DNA of 64,000 bases from CAWKAV01 sp963847735 (GTDB lineage Bacteria; Desulfobacterota; Desulfuromonadia; Desulfuromonadales; BM103), in contig CAWKAV010000030.1 in the NCBI GenBank assembly GCA_963847735.1, forward strand, positions 1 through 64,000, written 5' to 3'. Within the stretch, counting starts at the first letter, position 1, and each line of letters begins with the position of its first letter. The notes beneath the pieces are model-generated. The model was not told the origin of the DNA, did not search any database, and worked only from the letters and a program-made list of their open reading frames with translations. Positions 50,563 through 59,143 of the stretch are shown piece after piece. The position numbers and the translations under genes are program-made.

Positions 50563-52212
50563 CTATTTTCCCCCGCTTCCTTTGCCAAACAGCAGAGATT
50601 GTGGGTTTCTTTCCAATAGCTCTACCAGTGCACGAATTGAACGCGCTGTCGCTTCCAGTTCACTGGTCAGTTGAATCACGTTGTATTGCATCGGTGAGTT
50701 GGGTTCCAGGACCGAATTGGCAAGCGCCAGGGTCTCCTGTAACTTTTCAAGCACCTCTCGTCCCGCCCCGATAGTCTCTTTGAGGTTTGCTTCTTCAACT
50801 TCGGCAAGAATGTTGCGAAATGATGTCATGGACACTTCCAGGTCATCAAGTGATGCCTGGATCGCAGAAGAATTAACCAGTTTGTTGGTTCCTTTGAGGG
50901 TGCCAAGCAATTCCGTGCCTATATCCTCGATATTCAGAGCGTCGAGTCGTGAAACAAACGCGCTCAGAGAGCTGGTGATTGATTCAATATCCGCTGAGGA
51001 AATGGTCGGCATTTCAGGAACGGTACCGTCACCGGCAACCCGCTCAATGGGTGAATCCGGATTCATCACCAGTTCAACGTAGAGTTGGCCGGTTATCAGG
51101 TTGCCCGATTGCAGCTTGGCCCTCAAGCCTTTATTGATCAGATCATTGATGATGGTCTTTGACGGTGTACTCCCTTCAACGACATCTCTGAACATGATGC
51201 GTTCCGGCTCTATCTCAATCAATACCGGTATCATGAAGCGGGCCATGTCACGGTCATACTCAAGACTGTAACTCTTGACGGAGCCGACCCTTATGCCCCG
51301 ATACTCGATCGGCGCGCCGGGGCTCAGACCACGGATCGAGCTGTTGAAATAGGCAACATAGCGAAGCTTTTGGTTGTAGACATTTTCCTGAATCTGGTCA
51401 TGGTCGTCATACAGTGTATAGACAAGTCCCTGGATACTGTCCGTCACCGGGTCCAGAGTGTCTGGCGTATCGAATGCGACGCCTCCGTAGATCATGCTCA
51501 TCAGAGACTCAGTTTTGACTTTAATGCCGTCTGCCGAGGCACCGAGTTCCATCCCGCTGACATTCCAGAACCGGGTATTCCCACTGACCAGCTGATCATA
51601 GGGGTCGTTAATAAAAAGATGGATATAAATGCTCTTTCGGTCATTTGCCAGTTCGTAACCAAGGACTCTGCCGGCCTTGATCCCTCTGTAGTAAACGGGT
51701 GATCCCGTGTCGATGGAGCCCAGCCTGTCAGCTATCAGGACAACCCGTTGTCCAATGGAATCCGATAACACCACGGGGGCTTTTTCCATGCCGACAAAAT
51801 GAAATTGCGGCGCACCCTGGCCGGGTTCGATAGAGATATAGGAGCCGGACACCAAGGTTTCCAACCCGGAAACCCCGGACAGTCCAAACTGGGGCCTGAC
51901 CACCCAGAACTGGGTGTTGCGTCTCAGGAAAGAATCCATGCCTTTGTTGAATTGCACCTTTAGTATCACGTGGGAGAAATCATCACTGAATTCCATGCCA
52001 TCGACCACGCCGATATTAACATTCTTATATTTGATGCGGGTGCTGCCAACTTCTATGCCGTCTGCGGTCTGGAAGCTTATTGTTGCAACCGGCCCCTGGT
52101 CGGAAATGGTTTTGTAAATCAACCAGCCTCCTACCAGGGCCGTGATGATAGGGATAATCCAGACCATTGATATCCCTGAGCGTTTGCTTATTTTCGGGCT
52201 GGACACTTCCAC
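50563..52212 (-). CDS. pqiB: Intermembrane transport protein PqiB (MCE family)
   Basis: A 549-residue protein with an N-terminal transmembrane helix (MVWIIPIITALVGGWLIY) and three MCE domains at about residues 40-135, 160-225 and 280-380, each with the GxxVxYRGIxxGxV pattern (for example PVYYRGIKAGRVLG and PIEYRGIRVGSVKS). The C-terminal third is helical (coiled-coil-like SSLSAFVSRLDAL ... EVEEANLKETIGAGREVLEKL). PqiB forms a periplasm-spanning tunnel for lipids. It starts at the base where PqiA stops, so the two are coupled. No PqiC lipoprotein gene is seen. Confidence 0.9.
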   Translation of the reverse strand: MEVSSPKISKRSGISMVWIIPIITALVGGWLIYKTISDQGPVATISFQTADGIEVGSTRIKYKNVNIGVVDGMEFSDDFSHVILKVQFNKGMDSFLRRNTQFWVVRPQFGLSGVSGLETLVSGSYISIEPGQGAPQFHFVGMEKAPVVLSDSIGQRVVLIADRLGSIDTGSPVYYRGIKAGRVLGYELANDRKSIYIHLFINDPYDQLVSGNTRFWNVSGMELGASADGIKVKTESLMSMIYGGVAFDTPDTLDPVTDSIQGLVYTLYDDHDQIQENVYNQKLRYVAYFNSSIRGLSPGAPIEYRGIRVGSVKSYSLEYDRDMARFMIPVLIEIEPERIMFRDVVEGSTPSKTIINDLINKGLRAKLQSGNLITGQLYVELVMNPDSPIERVAGDGTVPEMPTISSADIESITSSLSAFVSRLDALNIEDIGTELLGTLKGTNKLVNSSAIQASLDDLEVSMTSFRNILAEVEEANLKETIGAGREVLEKLQETLALANSVLEPNSPMQYNVIQLTSELEATARSIRALVELLERNPQSLLFGKGSGGK

Positions 52213-53453
52213 TAATCGGTCCCCTTGTCCGCAACATTCATTGCATTATCCCAGATCAACCTCGGGTCAAAACTATGGGCGGCATACATCGTGAAAACAA
52301 CGACCGCAGCAAAAAAAGAGGCCCCGATACCCGGCCGGATAGTTGACAGGCTATCCAGGCTGACTATGGCGGAGAGGATGCCGACCAGGAAGATATCGAC
52401 CATGGACCATGAGCCAACGGTTTCGGTGATTCTGTACAATCTGGCTCTGTCCTGCGGCCGCCAGCGAGAACCCTTCTGGACGGTGATCAGCAGAAAACTG
52501 AGGGTAATCAATTTCATGATGGGGATGACGATGCTGGCAATAAACACGATCATCGCCAGACCCCACAGGCCACTTTCAATCAAGTGTAATATGCCACTCA
52601 ATATGGTGTTGGGTTCACCCTGTCCAAATCGAATGACCGTCATGATCGGGTAGATGTTGGCGGGGATGATAAGAATCATTGCCGTGACCAGCAGCGCCCA
52701 GGTGCGGATGATACTGTTTTGTTTGCGGCGATGTACTGGTGCTGTACATCTGGGGCATACATCCAGGCCAGGTCTAGCAGTGCTCAGCAACCCGCAGGTA
52801 TGGCAATTCAGTAAATTTTCCGGATGACTGATGTCGGGCACCTGGTATTTAAAATGAGCCCATAACACTTCCGGATTGAAGCTCGCCCGTGCCGCAGCAA
52901 AGCTGACCAGCAATCCAATCAGCGCATAAAGTGAAATTCCGGGAATGACATTGGCAAGGTCCTGTAATTTAACAATCGAGATGAGTACTCCGAGCATGAA
53001 CACGCTGACCAGGCTCCAGGGGTTGATGGCCGCAAGTATTCGGTACACCAACCCCATTGCCGGGGGAACATAACCCATCCTGATCGGGATCATTAAGTAA
53101 AGCATCCCTGTGATGGTCAAGAAAGGAAAGCCGATACTGGTGAGAAAGATCAGTACGCCCAGTTCTCCCATCCCCATCCGGTACATGGCCAGGCCGCCCG
53201 ACAAAAGTATATTCTGCTCCACCCGGCCGCCCAGTTCCAAAGACAAAAACGGAAAGGTGTTGGCAATGATAAACAGCATCAATGCTGTTAGATATAATGC
53301 GATGCCATAATCAAGGTTGTCGGGGACGTAACGATACAGCAGCGCGCCGCAACGCTGGCAATTGGCCTTTCCAGAAGACACAATGGGTTCGTAGCGGTAG
53401 AGGTGGTCACATTCGTGACAGGCAATGATTTTCATCTTCGGACTTAAAGACAC
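52212..53453 (-). CDS. pqiA: Intermembrane transport protein PqiA
   Basis: A 413-residue inner-membrane protein made of two related halves, each with an N-terminal zinc-ribbon (CHECDHLYRYEP...CQRCGALL; CHTCGLLST...CPRCTAPVH) followed by four hydrophobic helices. This is the PqiA layout. It feeds or energises transport through PqiB. Start may be ATG 53453 or an internal ATG (MKIIACHEC) six codons later. No promoter was identified in the 260-base gap upstream. Confidence 0.9.
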   Translation of the reverse strand: MSLSPKMKIIACHECDHLYRYEPIVSSGKANCQRCGALLYRYVPDNLDYGIALYLTALMLFIIANTFPFLSLELGGRVEQNILLSGGLAMYRMGMGELGVLIFLTSIGFPFLTITGMLYLMIPIRMGYVPPAMGLVYRILAAINPWSLVSVFMLGVLISIVKLQDLANVIPGISLYALIGLLVSFAAARASFNPEVLWAHFKYQVPDISHPENLLNCHTCGLLSTARPGLDVCPRCTAPVHRRKQNSIIRTWALLVTAMILIIPANIYPIMTVIRFGQGEPNTILSGILHLIESGLWGLAMIVFIASIVIPIMKLITLSFLLITVQKGSRWRPQDRARLYRITETVGSWSMVDIFLVGILSAIVSLDSLSTIRPGIGASFFAAVVVFTMYAAHSFDPRLIWDNAMNVADKGTD

Positions 53454-53714
53454 AAGCCATCTCTAACTGATTGTTGGTTCATATTGTCAGCCTTGATCGC
53501 AGAAACAATCCCTCCGGTCGATTGGCTGATCCAAAATTGACCGCTTCTCTCTTCTAACTCAAGCTTAAGACCATGTCAAACGCAATCCCGGCCTGTAAAC
53601 CAATATAACACCTTAAAACCATTATGAATCTTGCGATTATATACAGGCAGGCCTCTACACGTCACTCACGGTGTGATTGACAGATTGCAGAAGAGGAGAG
53701 CCCCGGAGGCAGGT

Positions 53715-54098
53715 TTAAAACAAAAGCTTGTGCCGCACGTTTTTCGGCGCATGGGCGCCGATCGAGGCGATGATGAAGGCCAGCAGTACGGTTGCAGTCG
53801 GAGGCAGGAAGCTGTGATATGCAGCACCGAGAAGAAGGACCTTCACTACAGTGATCATGCCGGCCAGTTCCCTGAAAATCTGGCGGTGCCGCCACCATTC
53901 GGTTCCGAGCAGCAGCCCGCCACTGACCAGTGCAATCGACATGTACATCATTGGCGGGCCGGGAATGATATCGAGAAGGTAGGCAGCAAGAAAAACCGCC
54001 GCCCCGATCTGGTGTGCCGCCCTGATCAGGATGGAAAAATTCAGAGCCCAGTAGGGGCGGTCGCCGATTCTGCCTGTCTTTGAGTGGTTGTCACGCAT
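53715..54098 (-). CDS. Four-helix membrane protein of unknown function
   Basis: A 127-residue integral membrane protein with four hydrophobic segments and a basic C-terminus (APKNVRHKLLF). Start is ATG 54098, MRDNHSKTGRIGDRPYW; upstream in-frame codons overlap the Rrf2 gene in another frame and are not used. It overlaps the Rrf2 stop by 8 bases, so it is coexpressed with that regulator. I do not recognise the family. Confidence 0.75.
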   Translation of the reverse strand: MRDNHSKTGRIGDRPYWALNFSILIRAAHQIGAAVFLAAYLLDIIPGPPMMYMSIALVSGGLLLGTEWWRHRQIFRELAGMITVVKVLLLGAAYHSFLPPTATVLLAFIIASIGAHAPKNVRHKLLF

Positions 54099-54516
54099 GG
54101 AGTTTTTCGCGTCGGCGCGAACTGCTGAGAGCCGTTTCCAGGGTGATGGTGTCCAGGACCGCCCTGGTGAGCTCATCGATTTCACGGCTGACGTTCTGCA
54201 GTTCTTCAATGATGGAGCTGCCTGCCAGACTTTCGGGTGTGGGCGTATCGAGCTCAGGTTCCAGAGTTTCAAACAGTTCGATAACATCAAGCAGCGTCGT
54301 GCGATTAATGATCCCGATAAAACGATAGCCACCGCCTGCGCCACGCACAGCCTGCACCAGTTTCGAGCGCACCAGCGTACGCAGAATTTTTGCCAGATGG
54401 TGGGTGGAGATGCCGTATTTATCTGCAATGTCGGCGGCCGAGAGCTGCCGCTGAGGGTCACTGGCCAGCTCCAGTACCGCATAAAGTGCAAACAGGCTCG
54501 CCTTTTGAATTCTCAT
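54091..54516 (-). CDS. Rrf2-family transcriptional regulator without cysteines
   Basis: A 141-residue Rrf2-type winged-helix protein: MRIQKASLFALYAVLELASD, LSAADIADKYGISTHHLAKILRTLVRSKLV, and the wing RGAGGGYRF. The protein has no Cys at all, so it lacks the three ligands that bind Fe-S clusters in IscR or NsrR. The C-terminal half is helical with an acidic stretch. It probably responds to something else, or autoregulates with the membrane protein gene it overlaps. Confidence 0.87.
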   Translation of the reverse strand: MRIQKASLFALYAVLELASDPQRQLSAADIADKYGISTHHLAKILRTLVRSKLVQAVRGAGGGYRFIGIINRTTLLDVIELFETLEPELDTPTPESLAGSSIIEELQNVSREIDELTRAVLDTITLETALSSSRRREKLHA

Positions 54517-54540
54517 AATGTGATCCCGGGGGTGAGCGTG

Positions 54541-54993
54541 TTAAACATCATCAAGCAGTTTTTCGAGTTCAATGTAGCGACCCGTCCGCAGACCCTGGCT
54601 GCGGAAAAACGACAGGGTCAGCTTGTTCTCACGGTCTACCATGGTTCGAACGGTCGACACGCCGGCTTGTTTGAGGCGATGGCACATCTCCGACAGCATA
54701 AGCTGGCCGATCCCTCTCTCACGGGACTTTGGTGACACGCTCAGGGCGAATACCCAGCCGCATGGCGGCGAGCCAAATTCCCAGGCACGCACTTCGCCGA
54801 CGATAAAACCGGTGACTTCAGCGCCGGATTCGGCGACCAGGAAAAAACCGCCCTCCCTGCCGGTTGTAACGTAACGGTCAAAGATACCGCGCCAATAGGC
54901 CGGCTTTTCTTCGACGATGCCATCAAGGTCCAGTTCGATCACGGCGTCAAAGTCATCCGGTACGGCATTTCGTATGATGGTTTGATTTGTCAT
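54541..54993 (-). CDS. GNAT-family N-acetyltransferase
   Basis: A 150-residue single GNAT domain. The acetyl-CoA loop is VSPKSRERGIGQLML (R/Q-x-x-G-x-G type), preceded by VAESGAEVTGFIVGEV. Its length is that of a stand-alone RimI-like acetyltransferase. It lies 24 bases upstream of the Rrf2 gene and is probably in one transcript with it. The substrate is not predictable. Confidence 0.85.
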   Translation of the reverse strand: MTNQTIIRNAVPDDFDAVIELDLDGIVEEKPAYWRGIFDRYVTTGREGGFFLVAESGAEVTGFIVGEVRAWEFGSPPCGWVFALSVSPKSRERGIGQLMLSEMCHRLKQAGVSTVRTMVDRENKLTLSFFRSQGLRTGRYIELEKLLDDV

Positions 54994-55116
54994 AATAAAA
55001 TCCGGGAGATCAAAAATCTGTTATTTCGGTATTGTGGTACCATAATTAACGCTTGTCATACAAGCCCTTTCCTTGAATATTCATGCATGCAATACAGGTG
55101 AGGTACATGACAAAAA

Positions 55117-56202
55117 CTAGATAAGCCGCTCCATCATCTCGCGTGCCGCTGCTTCGACCCCATCCTTGCCATAGTGGCGGTAGATCTGATCCAGTAATTT
55201 CCTGGCATTGCCATTTGTCCTGTGATGGTCGAGGTCTGAGAGTTTCTCCAGCATGCCGGCCCGTCGAGCGACCTGAAAGAGTTCACGGTCCTCTCTCGGC
55301 AGAGCAAGAAAGGCGTCGATGACACCAAGCAATCTGTCTTTGTCCTGCGGCAGGCTCCCTTCAAGCTCTCCCAGCAGATTGAGGATGTGATCGCTGGCAA
55401 TTTTGGAACCATCAACCCGCAGCGCATCAATAAACGTGCGAATCTCAGTGACGATCTCTATATCGTCAAGTCTCGTCAACCTGCCGGAAGAGAACTCCTC
55501 CCAGAGTGGGAGGCTGGGGCCGAGACATACGGTGCGCAATCTGATGAAGTCCGGGTTAATTTCATTGAGGACGCGAGCAGAGTCTGTGGCATGCCCTTCG
55601 CTGAACTCACGGCCGCCAAGCCCCGGCATAATGTATTCACTGAGCTCTATGCCGGCCTCGACAACCCGCCTGCCGGCACGGATATGGACATCTGCCGTGG
55701 CTCCTTTTTTGACGATCTCAAGCAGGGGGTCGTGGCCGCTCTCCATGCCGATGTGGATGCGGGTAAGGCCAAGCGACCGGTAGGAGACAAGGTCTTCAAC
55801 CGAGCGGCTGGCCATGGTCCTGGATCGGGCGTAACTGGTAATCCTGGTGACCTCCGGAAAGCGTTCGTGCAAGTGGCTGAGGATGCGGCGAACGGCGTCG
55901 GGTTTCATGGCGAGAGAGTCGCCATCCTGAAGGAAGGCCGTCGTGCCGCCACGGCTCAGGGCGTTCTCAACCATCCAGCCGTATTGGTCGTGGACACGTC
56001 TGCCGCTCCTGATCTCGTCCCTGATCCGCGCCATGGCGTCGATATCAGCCATGACTTCGGCAACATCACGGATTTCAAAGGCAAGTTTGCGGTAGGAGCG
56101 GCAAAAGCCGCATTTGTTCCAGGGGCAGCCGCGTGTCAGGCGAATCAGATAACTGCCTGCTTCGCTGGGTGGCCGTATAGGGCCTGTTTCGAAAATATTC
56201 AT
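55117..56202 (-). CDS. Radical SAM protein, CX4CX2C type
   Basis: A 361-residue radical SAM enzyme. The cluster motif is CPWNKCGFC near residue 25, with four residues between the first two cysteines instead of three. This spacing occurs in a branch of radical SAM proteins starting RGCPWNxCxFC. Other core motifs: FLQDGDSLAMKP (SAM-binding GDS), LTRIHIGMESGHDPLL and IELSEYIMPGLGG. The C-terminal region is helical. No partner gene is next to it. Its function is not predictable. Confidence 0.87.
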   Translation of the reverse strand: MNIFETGPIRPPSEAGSYLIRLTRGCPWNKCGFCRSYRKLAFEIRDVAEVMADIDAMARIRDEIRSGRRVHDQYGWMVENALSRGGTTAFLQDGDSLAMKPDAVRRILSHLHERFPEVTRITSYARSRTMASRSVEDLVSYRSLGLTRIHIGMESGHDPLLEIVKKGATADVHIRAGRRVVEAGIELSEYIMPGLGGREFSEGHATDSARVLNEINPDFIRLRTVCLGPSLPLWEEFSSGRLTRLDDIEIVTEIRTFIDALRVDGSKIASDHILNLLGELEGSLPQDKDRLLGVIDAFLALPREDRELFQVARRAGMLEKLSDLDHHRTNGNARKLLDQIYRHYGKDGVEAAAREMMERLI

Positions 56203-56589
56203 TTTGTAACCGTTATGGCTCGTTGAAGGTTATGGTTACGTGGGACTTATGTCGCGGCGGGCTGGTGTGCTGTCGCGAGTTGGTGTCCTGGTCCCTCTAA
56301 GTTAAAGTCATCCTGTCCAGGATGCAAGTCAAGCTGTTCTGTTATGCAGCACTGATCGGAGGGGTCGTTAGCCTCGGCGGCCTGTTTGATGGGGATACCG
56401 GACATAATGTGGTTATGACAGCAGCTTCATTACCTTCTTTTCTCATGATGTTATAATGACTTCAACACGATCAGTCTCATGTTGTTGCTGTCCTTTGGCG
56501 GGAGAAAATGGAGTCTCGAAAAACTCAGTGACATTGTTTTTGAAAATGATATGGTGATGTCTTTTTTACTCCACTCATAGGAGTTATTT
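56203..56589. other. Gene-poor stretch upstream of a small secreted protein
   Basis: 387 bases with no firm gene. A 44-codon plus-strand frame at 56322-56456 starts MQVKLFCYAALIGG and ends in TAA; it looks membrane-like but has a weak ribosome site. The promoter of the following gene should lie here; none was identified. Confidence 0.3.
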
Positions 56590-56895
56590 ATGAAAATTGG
56601 TTTGCTGATCGGTAAAATATTGATGATTGCAGCTTTGGGACTCCCCTTGGTTGCGATTACCTCCCCCGTAGATGCAGATGAATTGTCCGACTCTTTTTAC
56701 AGCAAAGATGGCATCATTTACCCACACACTGGTGACTCCACTCAGGTAATTTTCCATACTCCACCTCATATCACAGATTTCTTGACTCCCGGATCGTTCC
56801 TCGGCGTCCTTCCGGAAGACTGCAAGCCTGCCAGTCATGGCACTATTGGATTCCTTCTCAGGGAGGTGCATAATGGACTGCCCGTTTCCAGGTGA
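56590..56895 (+). CDS. Small secreted protein of unknown function
   Basis: A 101-residue protein with a signal peptide (MKIGLLIGKILMIAALGLPLVAI, cleavage near VDA/DE). The mature part is short, polar and has one Cys (LPEDCKPASHG). GGAG is 7 bases before the ATG. I recognise no family. It is monocistronic, with the 56998 hairpin about 100 bases beyond its stop. Confidence 0.6.
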   Translation: MKIGLLIGKILMIAALGLPLVAITSPVDADELSDSFYSKDGIIYPHTGDSTQVIFHTPPHITDFLTPGSFLGVLPEDCKPASHGTIGFLLREVHNGLPVSR

Positions 56896-56997
56896 TCGGT
56901 ATGAAATCATGACCTCTTTCTCGGGACACACTGGCAAGACGAATACTGGCATCTTGTTGACAAAGATATTTATGACGCTTCATCATCAACGAAGTGT

Positions 56998-57026
56998 TGG
57001 CCACCTGGATCAATTCCGGGTGGCCA
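56998..57026. terminator. Hairpin of the TGGCCAC family, inverted copy
   Basis: Arms TGGCCAC and GTGGCCA, followed by a T-rich ATTTATTATTTG on the plus strand. Its reverse complement differs from the element at 1028-1056 by a single base across 29 positions. It can end the small secreted-protein transcript. Confidence 0.6.
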
Positions 57027-57133
57027 TTTATTATTTGTCCGGGTATTCTGGATGACTCTGGACCATTGATCAAATCAATCAATAGACCGCTTTAAACCGC
57101 GCCTGCCGGCAACGTATGTGTGTAGTTGAACGG

Positions 57134-57895
57134 TTACTTCCCCTGTTTCATCCAGTTGCCGAGGTTTTCAGACAACTTCTCGTTCGTCCCCTCAAGAAAT
57201 CGATTCTGAAAAATTGCATCGTCACCAAACACGGCGAACTCCCCTTTGCCAATCTTGCCGGTAACCAGAACAGCGAACTCCTGCACGGCATCATTGCCAG
57301 ACAGCAGCTGGTCGCGGTTGAGATCGACCCACGCCATGGGACCGGTACTGGCAATTGTATAAACGCTCTCATGAAGAGGCAGCAGCGGCCAGCCTCCGTA
57401 CAGTGAAAAGAATTCCAAATTCCTGGTCAGGGGATGCTCCTTGAAATTGGAAACCTTGAAATTGAGAGGTTGGCCGTCAAGGACCAGAGATTCATCCCCC
57501 TCCCGAACAACACCGTTGGCGTAGCTGACCCCAAGTTTTGTGAGTAAAGGCGAAAGGGGAGAAGCAATGTGCAGCATAACCACCAAGCGTCCGCCGTTGC
57601 GCAAGAAGTCGCCGACAGCCGCGAGTTCGGTTCCGGAGAGAGGTTTGAATGCGCCGGAGATAACTAGCGCATCGAATTCTGACAGCAAGTCAGGGGTCAG
57701 AGGATCGTGTGTCGCGTTGACCTGCCATCCGTCGCCATGAAGTATGCCCGCCAGTCGACTCAACTGCAGTTCACCTTGGTTTTCGATTGTAAAAGCCTGG
57801 CCGTGGCCCTGGTCAAAAATGACCCGGGGAGCACCAGCCTGGCTCAGGTTGGGGAAGAACAGGCAAACCAACATGAAAATATGGATCAGACGCAT
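57134..57895 (-). CDS. DUF4350/GATase-like periplasmic protein
   Basis: A 253-residue protein with a signal peptide (cleavage near SQA). The body resembles a class-I glutamine-amidotransferase-like Rossmann fold: VIFDQGHGQAF, LVISGAFKPLSGTELAAVGDFLRNGGRLVVML, and a late GEFAVFGDDAIFQN. No nucleophilic Cys is visible at the elbow, so a catalytic role is doubtful. Relatives bind sugars or act as sensors. Divergent from the EamA gene, with a 230-base gap. Confidence 0.65.
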   Translation of the reverse strand: MRLIHIFMLVCLFFPNLSQAGAPRVIFDQGHGQAFTIENQGELQLSRLAGILHGDGWQVNATHDPLTPDLLSEFDALVISGAFKPLSGTELAAVGDFLRNGGRLVVMLHIASPLSPLLTKLGVSYANGVVREGDESLVLDGQPLNFKVSNFKEHPLTRNLEFFSLYGGWPLLPLHESVYTIASTGPMAWVDLNRDQLLSGNDAVQEFAVLVTGKIGKGEFAVFGDDAIFQNRFLEGTNEKLSENLGNWMKQGK

Positions 57896-58125
57896 AACAG
57901 AAACCTCTCTCTTTATTGATGACTTAAAAAGTCACATATGTTCGTTCGAGACAGCGTTTTTGTCAAGCTCTTTGCAGGATTTTTATACATGATTTGTAGG
58001 CATCCATGCTTTATGGTAGTTGAACAGGATGAGGCAATCGTCCTTATTTTCATGATTTGTCCGTTTCAGCAGAATCGCGAACGACAGCAGAGGGTGTCAC
58101 TTTTTAGATCCGGGAGCCAACCGCC

Positions 58126-59037
58126 ATGACAGGTCAGAAAAATACAGGTTTGCCGGGGCATGCCATTATTTTGATGCTCCTGTTATGCTCGCTCTGGGGA
58201 GGCAACCTGGCCGCAATAAAGATCGGCTCGACGATGCTTGCCCCGGTCTTTTCAGCCTTTGTGAGATCAATGGTTGCTGCACTGTTGCTGTTTGTCTGGA
58301 TGAAAGCACATTCGGTCAAACTCTTCCCTGACAGAACAACCGCCATCCACGGCATGGTCACCGGATTGCTGTTTGGCCTGGAGTTCGGCTGTATTTATCT
58401 CGGTTTGCAATACACCATGGCCTCCAGGGGTTATGTTCTTCTTTACACCCACCCGTTTTTTGTCGCCCTGGGAGGTCATTTCCTGCTCAACGACGACAGG
58501 CTGTCACCTGGCAAGGTTGCCGGGTTGCTGCTTGCTTTCAGCGGCGTGGTGATTTTGTTTGCAGGGGATTGGGGGCCGTTAACTGCGCAAACCCTGACCG
58601 GCGACCTGCTGCTCCTGTTGGCTGGGGCTCTGTGGGGCGCCACTACCCTCTACATCAAGAGGTTTATGCCGGGGCGTGCCCAGCCGATGCAGACGCTCTT
58701 CTACCAGTTGTTCTTTTCTTCGCCGATATTGCTGGCGCTCTGTTTCGCCCTCGACAACCAGCTCTGGCGTGGATTCTCCTGGCAGGGCAGCGCTGCGCTC
58801 TTTTATCAGTCGGTGATCATTGCCTTCGCCAGCTATCTTCTATGGTTTCAACTCCTTCACAAGCACACCGCGAGCCTGTTGACCGCATTTACTTTTCTGA
58901 CGCCTGTCATGGGCGTTCTGATCAGCGGAGTACTGATCCTCGGAGAGCCGATGTCGATGACCATGTTGTTGGCACTGGTTGTGGTCTCCATGGGGCTTTT
59001 CCTTGCCAATAGACCGCAGAAAATGCCTCCCGCCTGA
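58126..59037 (+). CDS. EamA/DMT-family transporter
   Basis: A 303-residue inner-membrane protein with ten hydrophobic segments in two EamA repeats (LLCSLWGGNLAAIKIG in the first and LLLAGALWGATTLYIKRF in the second). Drug/metabolite transporters export or import small organic solutes; the substrate cannot be read. Monocistronic on the plus strand between two minus-strand genes. Confidence 0.88.
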   Translation: MTGQKNTGLPGHAIILMLLLCSLWGGNLAAIKIGSTMLAPVFSAFVRSMVAALLLFVWMKAHSVKLFPDRTTAIHGMVTGLLFGLEFGCIYLGLQYTMASRGYVLLYTHPFFVALGGHFLLNDDRLSPGKVAGLLLAFSGVVILFAGDWGPLTAQTLTGDLLLLLAGALWGATTLYIKRFMPGRAQPMQTLFYQLFFSSPILLALCFALDNQLWRGFSWQGSAALFYQSVIIAFASYLLWFQLLHKHTASLLTAFTFLTPVMGVLISGVLILGEPMSMTMLLALVVVSMGLFLANRPQKMPPA

Positions 59038-59143
59038 GCCAGGGTAATTGTGGAAAAAATGTTTGAACTTAAACATGAAAAAGGGCCAGGGAATTGATTT
59101 GTTACGGAATATTTCGTAGCAGTCGCTCTTGACAGTCGTCAGC

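Noticed and set aside
56322..56456. 44-codon plus-strand frame as a gene
   Set aside because: Somewhat membrane-like, but the ribosome site is weak, there is no homology that I can recall, and nothing about the neighbours supports it.
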